Assembly: GCF_001570485.1 (NCBI RefSeq)
Contig: NZ_BCTA01000036.1
Location: 620,001 to 684,000, forward strand
Direction of reading: 5' to 3'
DNA from: Mycolicibacterium novocastrense
GTDB lineage: Bacteria > Actinomycetota > Actinomycetes > Mycobacteriales > Mycobacteriaceae
DNA: 64,000 bases
The notes below the pieces were generated by a model. It searched no databases. It saw nothing but the letters and a program-made list of their open reading frames with translations, and was not told the DNA's origin. Positions 28,228 to 39,943 of this stretch are shown here, one piece after another (position 1 is the first letter of the stretch; the number at the start of each line of letters is the position of its first letter). A program made the position numbers and the translations under genes.

Positions 28228-29862
28228 CTATTCGACCCCGATCAGCAGCGCATCGCCGCGGTGGCCGGTGTGGTAGGTCACCAGTTCGATGCCGAGGTGC
28301 CGGTCGTGCACGTGCTCGGAGAGTGCGGCGGCGACACCCTCGTCGACCCCGGCGCCGGTGAGGACCGTAACGAGTTCACCACCGGCGGCCAGCAGCAGGT
28401 CGATCAGCCCCGCTCCCGCCGCGCTCAGATCGTCACCGACGATCAGCACCTCGTCGCCGGAAATGCCCAGGCCGTCGCCCGGCTTGCACATCCCCGCCCA
28501 GGTGAGCGCTTCCTCGGTGGCGATCCGCACCGATCCGTGCCGGGCCCCGGCGGCCGCCCTGGCCATGGTGTACCCGTCGTCGACGGCCTGGCGCGAGTCG
28601 TCATGGACCGCCAGGGCCGCCAAGCCTTGAACCATGGACGCCGTGGGCACGGGTACCACGTCCACGCCCCAACCCATCGCGGCGGTACACCCGGCGACCA
28701 GTTCTTCGGCCGCGACGTATCCGTTCGGCAAGATCATCGCCTGACCCGCGTCGGCGTTGACCAGCGCGTGAAGGAGCTGCTTGGCGCGCACCGGCGCGTC
28801 GTCCTCGAGTCGCAACACGTGGGCGCCCTCGGCCGCGAACAACTCCTCGGCGCCCTGCCCGTCCACGACAGCGAGCACCGCCCGTCCACGCGACCACGAC
28901 CCGACCGGGCGCGCGCCGCCGCCGGTGAGAGCGGTGATCTGGATGCGGCTGGTCGCGCCCACCGCGAGACCGGCCTCGACGGCGGCGCCGGCGTCATCGG
29001 CATGCACGTGCACCGAGTAATGGCCCCCGCCGTCCGACGAGGCGGCGATGGCCACCGAGTCGCCCAGCGCGTCGAGGTCGCTGCGCAGTTTCTCCACCCC
29101 CGCCCGATCGCATCCACTGAGCAGGTACATCACCTCGAACTGTGGAGCCGCGACGACCCGGGCCGCACCGGAGTCGCTGGGCGGCGGCGCAGAGACGTAC
29201 TCCGGCCTCCGCGGCGCGCTGTCGGTCAGCGTCGTGCTCATCGCGTCCAGCAGTACCAGCAGGCCGCGCCCTCCTGCGTCCACCACGCCCGCGCGGGCCA
29301 ATACGTCGAGTTGGCCGGTGGTCCTCTCCAGCGACTGCGCCGCGGCATCCGCCGCCTTGCCCACGACGTCGGGCAGTTCGGCACCGTCGGTCGAAGCCTG
29401 CTCGGCGGCCTCGGCCGCGTCCTGGAGGACGGTGACGATGGTCCCCGGCACGGCCTCGCCCATCGCCCGAATCACCAGCACCACGGCGTGGCGAAGTGCG
29501 GCGGCGAACAGCGGGCCGTCCACCCGGTCGAGACCACCGCGCAGGTCGGCCGCGGCTTCCGCGGTGACCTCGGCCAGCGCGCGCAGTATCTGGGACAGGA
29601 TCACACCGGAGTTTCCGCGCGCCCCGTGGATGGCGCCGCGCGCCAGCGCCGCAGCGACCTCGGCGACGTCGCGGGCGCCGGCCAGGGCATCGGCTTGCGC
29701 CCACGCCGAACGCATGGTGAACAGCATGTTCGTGCCGGTGTCGGCGTCGGCGACCGGGAACACGTTGAGCCGGTTGATCTCGTCGGTGTGGGTGATGAGG
29801 TCACCGACCGCAGTGTGCGACCACTTCTGCAGGGTGAAGGCATCGAGCAGTCGAGCCGACAT
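28228..29862 (-). CDS. DAK2/FakA-like kinase-domain protein
   Basis: A 544-residue protein with an N-terminal DhaL (DAK2) nucleotide-binding domain (about 1-200) showing the metal-binding DADTGTNM and GARGNSGVILSQ, and a C-terminal DAK1-like/EDD region. The full architecture matches FakA (YloV), the kinase that phosphorylates fatty acids held by a FakB/DegV protein. In M. tuberculosis the corresponding locus is annotated as two open frames (Rv2975c and Rv2974c); here it is one intact gene. No FakB gene is visible in the window. recG follows after 2 bp. Confidence 0.88.
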   Translation of the reverse strand: MSARLLDAFTLQKWSHTAVGDLITHTDEINRLNVFPVADADTGTNMLFTMRSAWAQADALAGARDVAEVAAALARGAIHGARGNSGVILSQILRALAEVTAEAAADLRGGLDRVDGPLFAAALRHAVVLVIRAMGEAVPGTIVTVLQDAAEAAEQASTDGAELPDVVGKAADAAAQSLERTTGQLDVLARAGVVDAGGRGLLVLLDAMSTTLTDSAPRRPEYVSAPPPSDSGAARVVAAPQFEVMYLLSGCDRAGVEKLRSDLDALGDSVAIAASSDGGGHYSVHVHADDAGAAVEAGLAVGATSRIQITALTGGGARPVGSWSRGRAVLAVVDGQGAEELFAAEGAHVLRLEDDAPVRAKQLLHALVNADAGQAMILPNGYVAAEELVAGCTAAMGWGVDVVPVPTASMVQGLAALAVHDDSRQAVDDGYTMARAAAGARHGSVRIATEEALTWAGMCKPGDGLGISGDEVLIVGDDLSAAGAGLIDLLLAAGGELVTVLTGAGVDEGVAAALSEHVHDRHLGIELVTYHTGHRGDALLIGVE

Positions 29863-30109
29863 GCTTAACCTCCGCAGAAATGTGACGCTTGACGCACCCC
29901 GCCGTGCCGGTCAGCCTAGCGATCGGACCTGACAGCCTCGGCACAACGTTCTCGCCGCTCGGTAGGCTGGTGCGGGCTCGCGCGCAGCGCGGGACGGCAT
30001 TTTGGCGTTCGCTGCGGCTCCCGGTATCCTGGTCAGGTTGTCGGGTCGAGCCGCGCCGGTCGCGGTGCCGCGACCCGGACCCCACGTACTGATCTGAGGA
30101 GTTCTGCAT

Positions 30110-30304
30110 ATGGCTGCCGTGTGCGATATCTGCGGGAAGGGACCCGGCTTCGGCAAGTCGGTCTCGCACTCCCATCGCCGGACCAGCCGTCGCTGGGATC
30201 CCAACATCCAGACGGTGCGCGCTGTGACCCGCCCCGGGGGCAACAAGCAGCGCATGAACGTGTGCACCTCGTGCATCAAGGCGGGAAAGGTCTCGCGCGG
30301 CTGA
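30110..30304 (+). CDS. rpmB: 50S ribosomal protein L28 (zinc-ribbon, C+ form)
   Basis: A 64-residue L28 with two Cys pairs, CDIC at residues 5-8 and CTSC near 52-55, so it is the zinc-binding (C+) paralogue. The ribosome-binding site GAGGAG lies 9 bases before ATG 30110. It is divergent from the FakA-like gene with 247 bp between them, which must contain both promoters; a possible -10 TATCCT lies near 30032. In mycobacteria C+ ribosomal proteins are replaced by cysteine-free paralogues under zinc starvation. Confidence 0.95.
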   Translation: MAAVCDICGKGPGFGKSVSHSHRRTSRRWDPNIQTVRAVTRPGGNKQRMNVCTSCIKAGKVSRG

Positions 30305-30348
30305 CCCGCGGGCGATTGCCGCGGTCAGCGACCGGGTAGCCGTGCTGC

Positions 30349-30684
30349 ATGACTTCTCGTGCAGCAGCAAGATCCACCCTCATCGCGCTGGCGTCCGGAT
30401 GTGCGCTGGCCCTTCTGACCGCGTGCGGCGGCGGTGACTCCGCCGGCGACGAGACCACCACCACGACCACCACGACGCCGACCACCACGACGGTGGAGGT
30501 GACGGTGGAGACCAGTGCGCCGGAGACCACCACACCGTCGCCGGAACTGCCGGCCACCACCACCGAGGGCGGGGGCGCTGACGGGGGCACCGTCGAGGTT
30601 CCGGTCCCCGACGTGCCGTCACCCCCGGCGATTCCGTCTCCTCCGCCGATTCCCTCGCCGCCTCCGATCCCGGGCGTCGGATAG
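30349..30684 (+). CDS. Small Thr/Pro-rich putative lipoprotein
   Basis: A 111-residue protein with a lipoprotein signal: Arg-rich start, hydrophobic stretch and lipobox LLTAC with the modified Cys at about residue 26. The mature part is low complexity, first a Thr-rich run (TTTTTTTTPTTTT) and then a Pro-rich tail of IPSPPP repeats. It looks like an extended surface stalk, and no enzymatic domain is visible. It follows rpmB by 44 bp and ends 2 bp before the convergent ung gene. Function unknown. Confidence 0.75.
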   Translation: MTSRAAARSTLIALASGCALALLTACGGGDSAGDETTTTTTTTPTTTTVEVTVETSAPETTTPSPELPATTTEGGGADGGTVEVPVPDVPSPPAIPSPPPIPSPPPIPGVG

Positions 30685-30686
30685 CT

Positions 30687-31370
30687 CTAGGGAAGCCGCC
30701 AGTCGATCGGCTCGGCACCCATCTTCTCGAGCAGTTCGTTCGCGCGGCTGAACGGTCGCGAGCCGAAGAAACCGCGCGAGGCCGACAGCGGTGACGGGTG
30801 CGGCGACTCGATCGCCACGCAGTCGGCGCCGTCCAGCATCGGTTTGAGCGTCGAGGCGTCGCGACCCCACAGCACCGCGACCAACGGCTGCCCACGTGCG
30901 ACCAGCGCGCGAATCGCACACTCGGTCACCGCTTCCCAGCCCTTACCGCGATGCGACGCCGGGTTTCCAGGTCGAACGGTGAGCACCCTGTTGAGCAGCA
31001 TCACCCCGCGCTCGGCCCACGGCGTCAGGTCACCGGTGGCCGGTGCGGCGTATCCGAGGTCGCTTCCGTACTCCTTGAAGATGTTCTCCAGGCTGCGCGG
31101 CAGGGGCCGCACCTCGGGCGCCACGGAGAAACTGAGGCCCACGGCGTGACCGGGCGTCGGGTACGGATCCTGCCCGACGATCAGCACCCGCACCCTGTCC
31201 ATCGGAAAAGTGAACGCGCGCAACACGTTCTGGCCCGCAGGCAGATACCCGTTTCCGGCGGCCAATTCGGCGCGCAGGAACTCGCCCATCTGCGCGACCT
31301 GACCCGCGACCGGCTCCAGAGCCGTGGCCCAGCCCTGCTCGACGAGTTCGCGCAGCGGCCGCGCCGTCAT
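30687..31370 (-). CDS. ung: Uracil-DNA glycosylase
   Basis: A 227-residue family 1 uracil-DNA glycosylase that removes uracil from DNA. The water-activating loop [17 protein letters not shown] carries the catalytic Asp, and the Leu-intercalation loop is [11 protein letters not shown] with the catalytic His. The start at 31370 overlaps the end of the DUF1330 gene by 4 bp. Order ung-DUF1330-thiL resembles the M. tuberculosis ung-thiL neighbourhood. Confidence 0.97.
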   Translation of the reverse strand: MTARPLRELVEQGWATALEPVAGQVAQMGEFLRAELAAGNGYLPAGQNVLRAFTFPMDRVRVLIVGQDPYPTPGHAVGLSFSVAPEVRPLPRSLENIFKEYGSDLGYAAPATGDLTPWAERGVMLLNRVLTVRPGNPASHRGKGWEAVTECAIRALVARGQPLVAVLWGRDASTLKPMLDGADCVAIESPHPSPLSASRGFFGSRPFSRANELLEKMGAEPIDWRLP

Positions 31371-31657
31371 GCCAAACCCTCGATCAGCATCACCACTGAG
31401 TCGGTCCCGGCTCGACGGTCCTTCGAGATCTCCTGGTAGTCGGGCGAGTTGGCCCAGGCCCGAAACGAGGCCTCATCGGGAAACGACATCAACACGACCT
31501 TCTCGCGGTCAGACTGGCCCTCCAGGATCTGCGGAGAGTCGTCGGCCGCGAGCAACGTCCCCGAATACCGGTTGAAGACCTCTAGGAAACGGGCTTGGTA
31601 GCGGTCATAGGCGGCACGGTCCGTGAACTTCAGCTGGGCGATGACGTACACGGTCAC
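31367..31657 (-). CDS. DUF1330 family protein
   Basis: A 96-residue protein of the DUF1330 family (dimeric alpha-beta barrel), starting [21 protein letters not shown]. Family members are small cytoplasmic proteins without an assigned reaction. It lies 15 bp after thiL and overlaps ung by 4 bp, so it is probably co-transcribed with both. No catalytic residues can be named. Confidence 0.85.
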   Translation of the reverse strand: MTVYVIAQLKFTDRAAYDRYQARFLEVFNRYSGTLLAADDSPQILEGQSDREKVVLMSFPDEASFRAWANSPDYQEISKDRRAGTDSVVMLIEGLA

Positions 31658-31672
31658 GAGTCGACACCCTAA

Positions 31673-32626
31673 CTAGTCGAACGACTGCCACCCGGGATTC
31701 CCCTGCCACGCCGCGCCGTCGACCAAGACCCTTCCGGGACCGTTCTGCACGCGGCCGATCTCCCGCCACCCGGACGGCGGCGGCCCCGGGAAGGTCGCGA
31801 CCAGCGCATGGTCCTCCCCGCCACCGAGAACCCACGCCCACGCATCGGCACCCACCGCTTCGGCGGCGCCGGCGAGGACGTCGCGGTCACCGGTCAATGC
31901 CGCGGTCGACAGGTCGATGCCGACACCGGAGGCCTCGGCGATGTGGCCGAGGTCGGCCAGCAGACCGTCGGACACGTCGGTCATCGCGGTGGCACCGCTT
32001 TCGGCGGCGACGCGGCCCTGACCATAAGGCGGCTGCGGCGCGACATGACACTGACGAAGTTCGTCGAAACGCTGAATACCGTTGCGCCACAGGTTGAATC
32101 CAGCGGCCGAACGACCGATGCCGCCGACGACGGCCACCACGTCACCGGGTCGCGCCCCGCTGCGGCGCACCGGATCACGGCTGCCGAGGTCACCGAGCGC
32201 CGTCACCGAGATCACCCATTGCGGCGCGCTGACGAGGTCGCCGCCGACGATGCCCCCGCCCATCGCCTCGGCTTCGCGCCACATGCCGTCGGCGAGTTGC
32301 AGGGCCTGGGCGGCCGGCGTATCCGAGGGTGCTCCGAACGCGACCACGAAGGCGGTCGCGCGTGCGCCCATCGCCTCGATGTCGGCGGCGTTCTGCGCGA
32401 TCGCCTTGCGCCCCACGTCGTGAGGCGTCGACCAGTCCAGCCGAAAGTGACGCTCGGCCACCAGCATGTCGGTGCTCACGACCGTCTTTCCGTCGGGCGC
32501 GAACAGCACCGCGGCGTCGTCACCGGGCCCCAGCGCGACGGCGCCCGGCTGGCGGCGCCCGGACACCAACCGCCGGATCACCGCGAACTCGCCCATTTGC
32601 GCCAGGGTTTCGGCATCGGACGCCAT
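31673..32626 (-). CDS. thiL: Thiamine-monophosphate kinase
   Basis: A 317-residue kinase that converts thiamine monophosphate to the active diphosphate. The N-terminal GEFAVIRRL and the metal/ATP-binding GPGDDAAVLF are typical, as are the later DVSDGLLADLGHIAE and GGGEDHALV. ATG 32626 has a GGGAGGTGA site just upstream; the open frame to 32686 is not conserved. It begins the minus-strand thiL-DUF1330-ung unit. Confidence 0.95.
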   Translation of the reverse strand: MASDAETLAQMGEFAVIRRLVSGRRQPGAVALGPGDDAAVLFAPDGKTVVSTDMLVAERHFRLDWSTPHDVGRKAIAQNAADIEAMGARATAFVVAFGAPSDTPAAQALQLADGMWREAEAMGGGIVGGDLVSAPQWVISVTALGDLGSRDPVRRSGARPGDVVAVVGGIGRSAAGFNLWRNGIQRFDELRQCHVAPQPPYGQGRVAAESGATAMTDVSDGLLADLGHIAEASGVGIDLSTAALTGDRDVLAGAAEAVGADAWAWVLGGGEDHALVATFPGPPPSGWREIGRVQNGPGRVLVDGAAWQGNPGWQSFD

Positions 32627-32745
32627 GTCACCTCCCGTCGCGGCCGCTTCGTGTCCGTTTCGTGCCGGCCTGAACACCGGCCGCACCTGCGGTACGTTAA
32701 GCGCCTGCGGCGTGGAGTCTATGCAGCGATGTGGAGGAACAGCGG

Positions 32746-32988
32746 GTGGTCGAGGCTTTCATGCTGATTCAGACCGAGGTGGGCCGCGCCGAGGTCGTCG
32801 CCAAACAACTCGCCGCGCTTCCCGGCGTGGTGTCCGCGGAGTCCGTGACGGGACCGTATGACGTGGTCGTGCGGGTGGGCGCCGACACCTTGGCCGATCT
32901 CAAAGCCACCGTCGTTCCCAATGTTCAACGGGTGACCGGTATCACTCGAACACTGACCTGTCCGATCGCCAACGGGGCTCCTCTCTAG
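32746..32988 (+). CDS. Lrp/AsnC ligand-binding (RAM) domain protein without a DNA-binding domain
   Basis: A stand-alone RAM/SAM domain of about 80 residues (VVEAFMLIQTEVGRAEVV...). Such one-domain proteins form ring oligomers and bind small effectors; they lack the helix-turn-helix of full Lrp proteins. GTG 32746 was chosen because GGAGG lies 8-12 bases before it; GTG 32731 would add five residues. It is divergent from thiL and 9 bp ahead of the DUF3515 gene. Confidence 0.85.
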   Translation: MVEAFMLIQTEVGRAEVVAKQLAALPGVVSAESVTGPYDVVVRVGADTLADLKATVVPNVQRVTGITRTLTCPIANGAPL

Positions 32989-32997
32989 AGTTGGGCC

Positions 32998-33561
32998 GTG
33001 GCTTCGCAGACCGGTGACGGGCCCCCGCGGGCGCTGCTGATCGCCGCTCTGGTGGTGGCGGTCGCGGCGATCGTGGCGATTCTGGTGATCGCCGCGCTGC
33101 GCCAGAATCCCGAGCAGGAGCAGCCGGTGCCGTTGGTGACGGTGCCCGCCCCGCAGGCCACGAGCTCCGAATGCGCCCATCTGGCCGCCGAACTGCCGGA
33201 GAAACTCGGCGAGCACAGCCGCGCGCCGCTCGCCGATCCCGCACCCCCCGGTGCGGCAGCCTGGCGGGCAGAGGACCGGGGTGAGCCGATCGTGCTGCGC
33301 TGCGGCGTGGAACGGCCCGCGGAGTTCGTCGTCGGTGCGCCGGTGCAGGTGGTGGACGACGTGCAGTGGTTCCGGGTGAGTGAGGTCGGTGACGACGCGG
33401 GCGCCGACCAGGCGCGTAGCACGTGGTACGCCGTCGACCGCGGCGTGTACGTCGCCCTGACATTGCCGCAGGGCTCGGGCCCGACGCCCATTCAGCTGCT
33501 GTCCACGGTCATCGCCGAAGCGCTTCCCGCCAAGCCCGTGGTTCCTGCGCCGGTGCGTTGA
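32998..33561 (+). CDS. DUF3515 family membrane-anchored protein
   Basis: A 187-residue actinobacterial protein with one N-terminal membrane segment (about residues 10-33) and an extracellular domain holding two cysteines (SSECAHL and LRCGVERP) that may pair. Family function is unknown. It starts at GTG 32998, 9 bp after the RAM-domain gene, and converges on ddl. It corresponds to M. tuberculosis Rv2980. Confidence 0.88.
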   Translation: MASQTGDGPPRALLIAALVVAVAAIVAILVIAALRQNPEQEQPVPLVTVPAPQATSSECAHLAAELPEKLGEHSRAPLADPAPPGAAAWRAEDRGEPIVLRCGVERPAEFVVGAPVQVVDDVQWFRVSEVGDDAGADQARSTWYAVDRGVYVALTLPQGSGPTPIQLLSTVIAEALPAKPVVPAPVR

Positions 33562-33610
33562 TCCTGCGCGCAAGCGCGCCGTCGACGCAGTCTCGACGAA
33601 ACAGCGCCCG

Positions 33611-34765
33611 TCAGCGCAGACCGGTACCGCGTTTGAGCGCGGTTTCCACCATCGTGGCCAGCAGGGCTGGGTAGTCGACACCGCTGGCCGCCCACATCTG
33701 CGGAAACATCGAGATGGTGGTGAAACCCGGCATCGTGTTGATCTCGTTGATCAGGGGCCCGTCATCGGTGAGGAAGAAGTCGACGCGGGCCAGCCCCTGA
33801 CAGTCGATCGCATTGAACGCCTGAATCGAGAGCCGTCGCACCGCGTCGGCCACATCGTCGTCGACCTTGGCGGGCACATCGAGTTCGGCGGCGTCCTCGA
33901 GGTATTTCGTCGCGAAATCGTAGAAGCCGTCCTCGCGCCCGCGCACGCCGGCGACCCGGATCTCGCCGAGCGCACTGGCCTCGACCCGACCGTCGGGGAA
34001 TTCGAGCACGCCGCATTCGAGTTCGCGGCCCGGCACCGCGGCTTCGATGATGACCTTCGGGTCGTGGCGGCGGGCCTGTTCGATGGCCGACGGCAGCTGA
34101 TCCCACGCCGTGACCCGGCTGACGCCGATCGACGACCCTCCCCGCGTCGGTTTGACGAAGACGGGCAGGCCCAGCCGCTCCCGCGCCTCGAAACTCAAGG
34201 TGTCCTGGCGGGGTCGCAGCACCTCGTGATCACCGATCGGCAGTCCGGCGGCGCCCAGCAGCTTCTTGGTGAACTCCTTGTCCATGCCCACGGCGCTGGC
34301 CAGTACACCCGCTCCGACGTACGGCACCCCCGCCAGCTCGAGGAGCCCCTGGATCGTGCCGTCTTCGCCGTACGGACCGTGCAGCACGGGGAACACCACG
34401 TCGACCGTCGCCAACATCTCCCCTGCACCCTGGCCGAGCGACATCAGTTGCCCGCCTCGGCCGGGATCGGCGGCCAATGTCAGTTCGGTGCCCGACGAGG
34501 CGGTCACCTCCGGCAGGCGGCCATCGGTGATTGCGAGGCTGTCCGGCTGCGCGTCGGTCAGCATCCACGCGCCTTCTGGTGTGATGCCGACCGGGACGAC
34601 GTCGAACCTCTGCGGATCGAGATTGCGCAGGATGCTGCCTGCGGATACGCAGGAAATCGCGTGTTCGGAGCTGCGACCGCCGTAGACGACGGCAACCCGG
34701 ACGCGTCCGGTGCTCCGGCCCGATGTCGCCGGCCGGGCGGCTCCGGGATCATGGCGGGCAGTCAC
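33611..34765 (-). CDS. ddl: D-alanine--D-alanine ligase
   Basis: A 384-residue ATP-grasp enzyme that makes the D-Ala-D-Ala dipeptide for peptidoglycan, the target of D-cycloserine. The N-terminal [16 protein letters not shown], the [12 protein letters not shown] loop, the ATP-grasp segment [16 protein letters not shown] and the C-terminal [10 protein letters not shown] are all present. The GTG 34765 start adds about ten residues compared with M. tuberculosis DdlA; a later start before VRVAVVYGG is possible. Confidence 0.96.
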   Translation of the reverse strand: MTARHDPGAARPATSGRSTGRVRVAVVYGGRSSEHAISCVSAGSILRNLDPQRFDVVPVGITPEGAWMLTDAQPDSLAITDGRLPEVTASSGTELTLAADPGRGGQLMSLGQGAGEMLATVDVVFPVLHGPYGEDGTIQGLLELAGVPYVGAGVLASAVGMDKEFTKKLLGAAGLPIGDHEVLRPRQDTLSFEARERLGLPVFVKPTRGGSSIGVSRVTAWDQLPSAIEQARRHDPKVIIEAAVPGRELECGVLEFPDGRVEASALGEIRVAGVRGREDGFYDFATKYLEDAAELDVPAKVDDDVADAVRRLSIQAFNAIDCQGLARVDFFLTDDGPLINEINTMPGFTTISMFPQMWAASGVDYPALLATMVETALKRGTGLR

Positions 34766-34827
34766 AACCTAGAGAGGCTACCGTCCGCGTCGCCGGCCGG
34801 TTGGTCCGGCGATGCCCGGCCCCGGTG

Positions 34828-35933
34828 TCAGCCCAGCGCGTGCTCGATGTCGGCGACCAGGTCGTCGGTGTCTTCGATCCCGAGGGAGATGCGCGCGAAT
34901 CCGTCGCTGACGTCGTCGCCCCAGCGGGCGCGGCGGTCCACCGACGTGTGGATTCCGCCGAAGCTCGTCGACGCGATCAGCAGCGCACTCCGTTCGACCA
35001 GACGGTGTACCGCCGCAGCGTCGGCCAACTCGACGGCGATCAGTCCGCCGAACCGTTTCATCTGCGCGCACGCGATACGGTGCGCCGGATCATCGGGCAG
35101 GCCGGGATAGCGCACGGCACGCACGGCGTGGTGTGCACGCAGCGCCACGGCGAGCGCCGCCGCGTTGTGGCATTGTCGTTCGAACCGCAGGCCCGCGGTG
35201 CCCAGGCTTCGCGACAGCAGCCACGCCTCGAAGGCGCCGAGGATGGCACCGGAGTGCAGCCGTTCACGCTCCACTTTTGCCATCAGGTCGGTGTGCGCGC
35301 TCGCGACATAACCGGCGAGGAGATCGCTGTGGCCCGACAACGCCTTGGTGGCACTGGCGACGACCACGTCGGCGCCCAGCGAAAGCGGTTGCTGGCCGAA
35401 GGGGGTGGCGGTGGTGTTGTCGACGACGAGCGTGGCGCCCCGGCTGCGGCACTGCAGCGCGAGGTGGTGCAGGTCCACGACGTCCAGGCCCGGATTGGCC
35501 GGGCTTTCGGCGAGAACGACATCCGCGTCCGCCGATGCCGCGCACATCTCGCCGCTGGCGGCGGTAACTACGGTAACCCCTTGTCCAGCAAGGTATTCAG
35601 AGGCATACCGACGGACCTGATAGTAGCCGTCGGCGGGTACGACGAGCTTGTGCCCCGGCTTGGCCAGCACCCGCAGGACGGAGGTGATCGCGGCCATCCC
35701 CGACCCGAATGCCAGTGCGGACGGGGCACCCTCCAGCTGTGCGAGTGCCGACTCGAGGTGACGCCAGGTCGGATTCGAGCTGCGCCCATAGGAGTCCTGC
35801 AGGTCCGAGGGATCGGACGACAGGTGGAAGGTGGACGCCGGAACCGGTGACGGCGCCACCGCCTGTCCCGGAACGACTTCCGAAGCAACGGATTTGACGC
35901 TGCGAGTGGAATCGCCGTACTGACCGTCCACGG

Positions 35934-35937
<4 letters not shown>
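34828..35937 (-). CDS. Cys/Met-metabolism PLP-dependent enzyme (cystathionine gamma-lyase/synthase type)
   Basis: A protein of about 369 residues of the gamma-family of PLP enzymes acting on cystathionine or related sulfur amino acids. Seen: the Tyr/Arg phosphate-site region [10 protein letters not shown], the GSGMAAI loop, the Asp contacting the PLP ring in VVDNTTATP and the Schiff-base Lys in [15 protein letters not shown] 35937 overlaps the gpsA stop as GTGA; the conserved region starts soon after. Whether it is lyase, synthase or a related activity cannot be told. M. tuberculosis lacks a gene at this position between ddlA and gpsA. Confidence 0.85.
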
Positions 35938-37621
<1,684 letters not shown>

Positions 37622-37675
37622 ACCGTTCAATTGCGCGCTGGCACGAAGACCGTTGGATAGGGGATCATCGCAGGC

Positions 37676-39865
37676 ATGACGAAAGCCGGGATCCAGGTTC
37701 GTGACAGCGACGGCGAACCACCGTCGGCAAGCGTCCGAACGATGCGGTCGGACTCCGGTGACTCGGCGCCCGAAGCCCCACCGGCGGCAACCGCCCCCGC
37801 CGTCGAGAACGCGCTGCCCGAAGACCGCTACCTGAACCGCGAGTTGAGTTGGCTCGACTTCAACTCCCGCGTGCTGGCGTTGGCCGCCGATACGTCGCTC
37901 CCCTTGCTGGAGCGGGCGAAGTTCCTTGCGATCTTCGCGTCGAATCTCGATGAGTTCTACATGGTCCGGGTCGCCGGACTGAAGCGTCGCGATGAGATGG
38001 GTTTGTCCGTGCGCTCTGCCGACGGGCTCTCCCCCCGCGAACAGTTGCGTCGCATCAACGAGCGAACGCAGCACCTCGCCAACCGGCACGCCCATGTGTT
38101 CCTGGATTCGGTGCGTCCTGCGCTGGCCGACGAAGGCATTGTGATCGTCACGTGGGCCGAACTCGACGAGGCCGAACGCGCGCGGTTGTCCACTTATTTT
38201 CACGAGCAGGTGTTCCCGGTACTGACACCGCTCGCCGTGGACCCGGCCCACCCGTTCCCATTCGTGAGTGGCCTGAGCCTGAATTTGGCGATCACGGTCA
38301 AGCATCCCGACGACGGTGGGCAGCACTTCGCCCGAGTCAAAGTGCCCGACAACGTAGAACGGTTCGTCGAACTGGCCGCCCGCGAAAGCGATACGAGGAT
38401 CGTTCGCTTCCTGCCGATGGAGGAACTGATCGCGGCGTTCCTTCATGTCCTGTTCCCCGGGCTCGAGATCGTCGAGCACCACGCGTTCCGCATCACGCGC
38501 AACGCCGATTTCGAGGTCGAAGAGGACCGCGACGAAGACCTGCTGCAAGCGCTCGAAAGGGAGCTGGCCCGACGTCGATTCGGTTCCCCGGTCCGGTTGG
38601 AAGTCTCCGACGACATGACCGAGAGCATGCTCGAATTGCTGCTGCGCGAACTCGATGTCGCGCCGGGCGATGTCATCGAGGTGCCCGGGTTGCTCGACCT
38701 GTCCTCGCTGTGGCAGATCTACGATCTCGATCGCCCCGCCCTCAAAGACCGGCCGTTCGTGCCGGCCACCCCGCCGGCGTTCGGCGAGCGGGAGACACCC
38801 AAGAGCATCTTCTCGACACTGCGCGACGGCGACGTGCTGGTGCACCACCCGTACGACTCCTTCTCCACCACCGTGCAGCGGTTCATCGAACAGGCCGCGG
38901 CGGATCCGAACGTATTGGCGATCAAGCAGACCCTGTACCGCACCTCGGGTGACTCACCAATCGTCAACGCGCTCATCGACGCTGCGGCCGCGGGTAAGCA
39001 GGTCGTCGCACTCGTCGAGATCAAGGCCCGGTTCGACGAGCAGGCCAACATCAAGTGGGCACGCGCATTGGAGCGTGCCGGCGTGCACGTCGTGTACGGG
39101 CTCATCGGACTCAAGACTCACTGCAAGACGTGTCTGGTGGTGCGTCGGGAGGGGTCGCTGATCCGGCGTTACTGCCACATCGGCACCGGCAACTACAACC
39201 CCAAAACTGCGCGGCTGTATGAGGACATCGGACTGCTGACGGCCGCGCCCGACATCGGCGCGGATCTCACCGACCTGTTCAACTCGCTGACGGGATACTC
39301 GCGCAAGGACTCCTACCGCAACCTTCTGGTGGCCCCCCAAGGTGTCCGGCGGGGCATCATCGAACGCATCGAACGCGAGATCGTCGCCACCCGCGACGGC
39401 GCCGAGGGGCGGATCAGGCTGAAAGCCAACGCGTTGGTGGACGAGCAGGTCATCGATGCGCTGTACCGCGCGTCGCAGGCCGGTGTGCGGGTCGAGGTGG
39501 TCGTCCGGGGTATCTGCGCGCTACGACCACATGCCCCTGGGTATTCGGACAACATCGCCGTCCGCTCGATCCTCGGCCGGTTCCTCGAACACTCGCGGAT
39601 CATCCACTTCCGCGCGATCGACGAATTCTGGATCGGCAGCGCCGACATGATGCATCGCAATCTCGATCGGCGCGTCGAAGTGATGGCCGAAGTCAAAGAT
39701 CCGCGGCTGAAGGCGCAACTGCACGAAATCTTCGAGTCGACGATGGACCCCTCCACCCGGTGTTGGGAGTTGGGCGTCGACGGTAAGTGGACGGCGTCGC
39801 CGCAGGCGGGTCACACGGTTCGCGACCATCAGGTCTCATTGATGGAGCGCCACCGGCAACCATGA
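37676..39865 (+). CDS. ppk: Polyphosphate kinase
   Basis: A 729-residue PPK1 that makes inorganic polyphosphate from ATP. The N-terminal [15 protein letters not shown], the His-containing [19 protein letters not shown] (autophosphorylated His region) and the second HKD-like region near [18 protein letters not shown] are present. The first 40 residues are low-complexity and variable. It lies 54 bp after fbiD and 78 bp before mutT1, the same order as in M. tuberculosis. Confidence 0.97.
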   Translation: MTKAGIQVRDSDGEPPSASVRTMRSDSGDSAPEAPPAATAPAVENALPEDRYLNRELSWLDFNSRVLALAADTSLPLLERAKFLAIFASNLDEFYMVRVAGLKRRDEMGLSVRSADGLSPREQLRRINERTQHLANRHAHVFLDSVRPALADEGIVIVTWAELDEAERARLSTYFHEQVFPVLTPLAVDPAHPFPFVSGLSLNLAITVKHPDDGGQHFARVKVPDNVERFVELAARESDTRIVRFLPMEELIAAFLHVLFPGLEIVEHHAFRITRNADFEVEEDRDEDLLQALERELARRRFGSPVRLEVSDDMTESMLELLLRELDVAPGDVIEVPGLLDLSSLWQIYDLDRPALKDRPFVPATPPAFGERETPKSIFSTLRDGDVLVHHPYDSFSTTVQRFIEQAAADPNVLAIKQTLYRTSGDSPIVNALIDAAAAGKQVVALVEIKARFDEQANIKWARALERAGVHVVYGLIGLKTHCKTCLVVRREGSLIRRYCHIGTGNYNPKTARLYEDIGLLTAAPDIGADLTDLFNSLTGYSRKDSYRNLLVAPQGVRRGIIERIEREIVATRDGAEGRIRLKANALVDEQVIDALYRASQAGVRVEVVVRGICALRPHAPGYSDNIAVRSILGRFLEHSRIIHFRAIDEFWIGSADMMHRNLDRRVEVMAEVKDPRLKAQLHEIFESTMDPSTRCWELGVDGKWTASPQAGHTVRDHQVSLMERHRQP

Positions 39866-39943
39866 CGGACTTCCTCACCGCCAGGGACTTTCACAATCGT
39901 CGTCGTGGGCCGCGGGTGCCCAGAATGATCTGCAGGAGTTGAG

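Noticed and set aside
37622..37675. Possible riboswitch or leader upstream of ppk
   Set aside because: The gap is only 54 bp with no visible stem structure or known motif.
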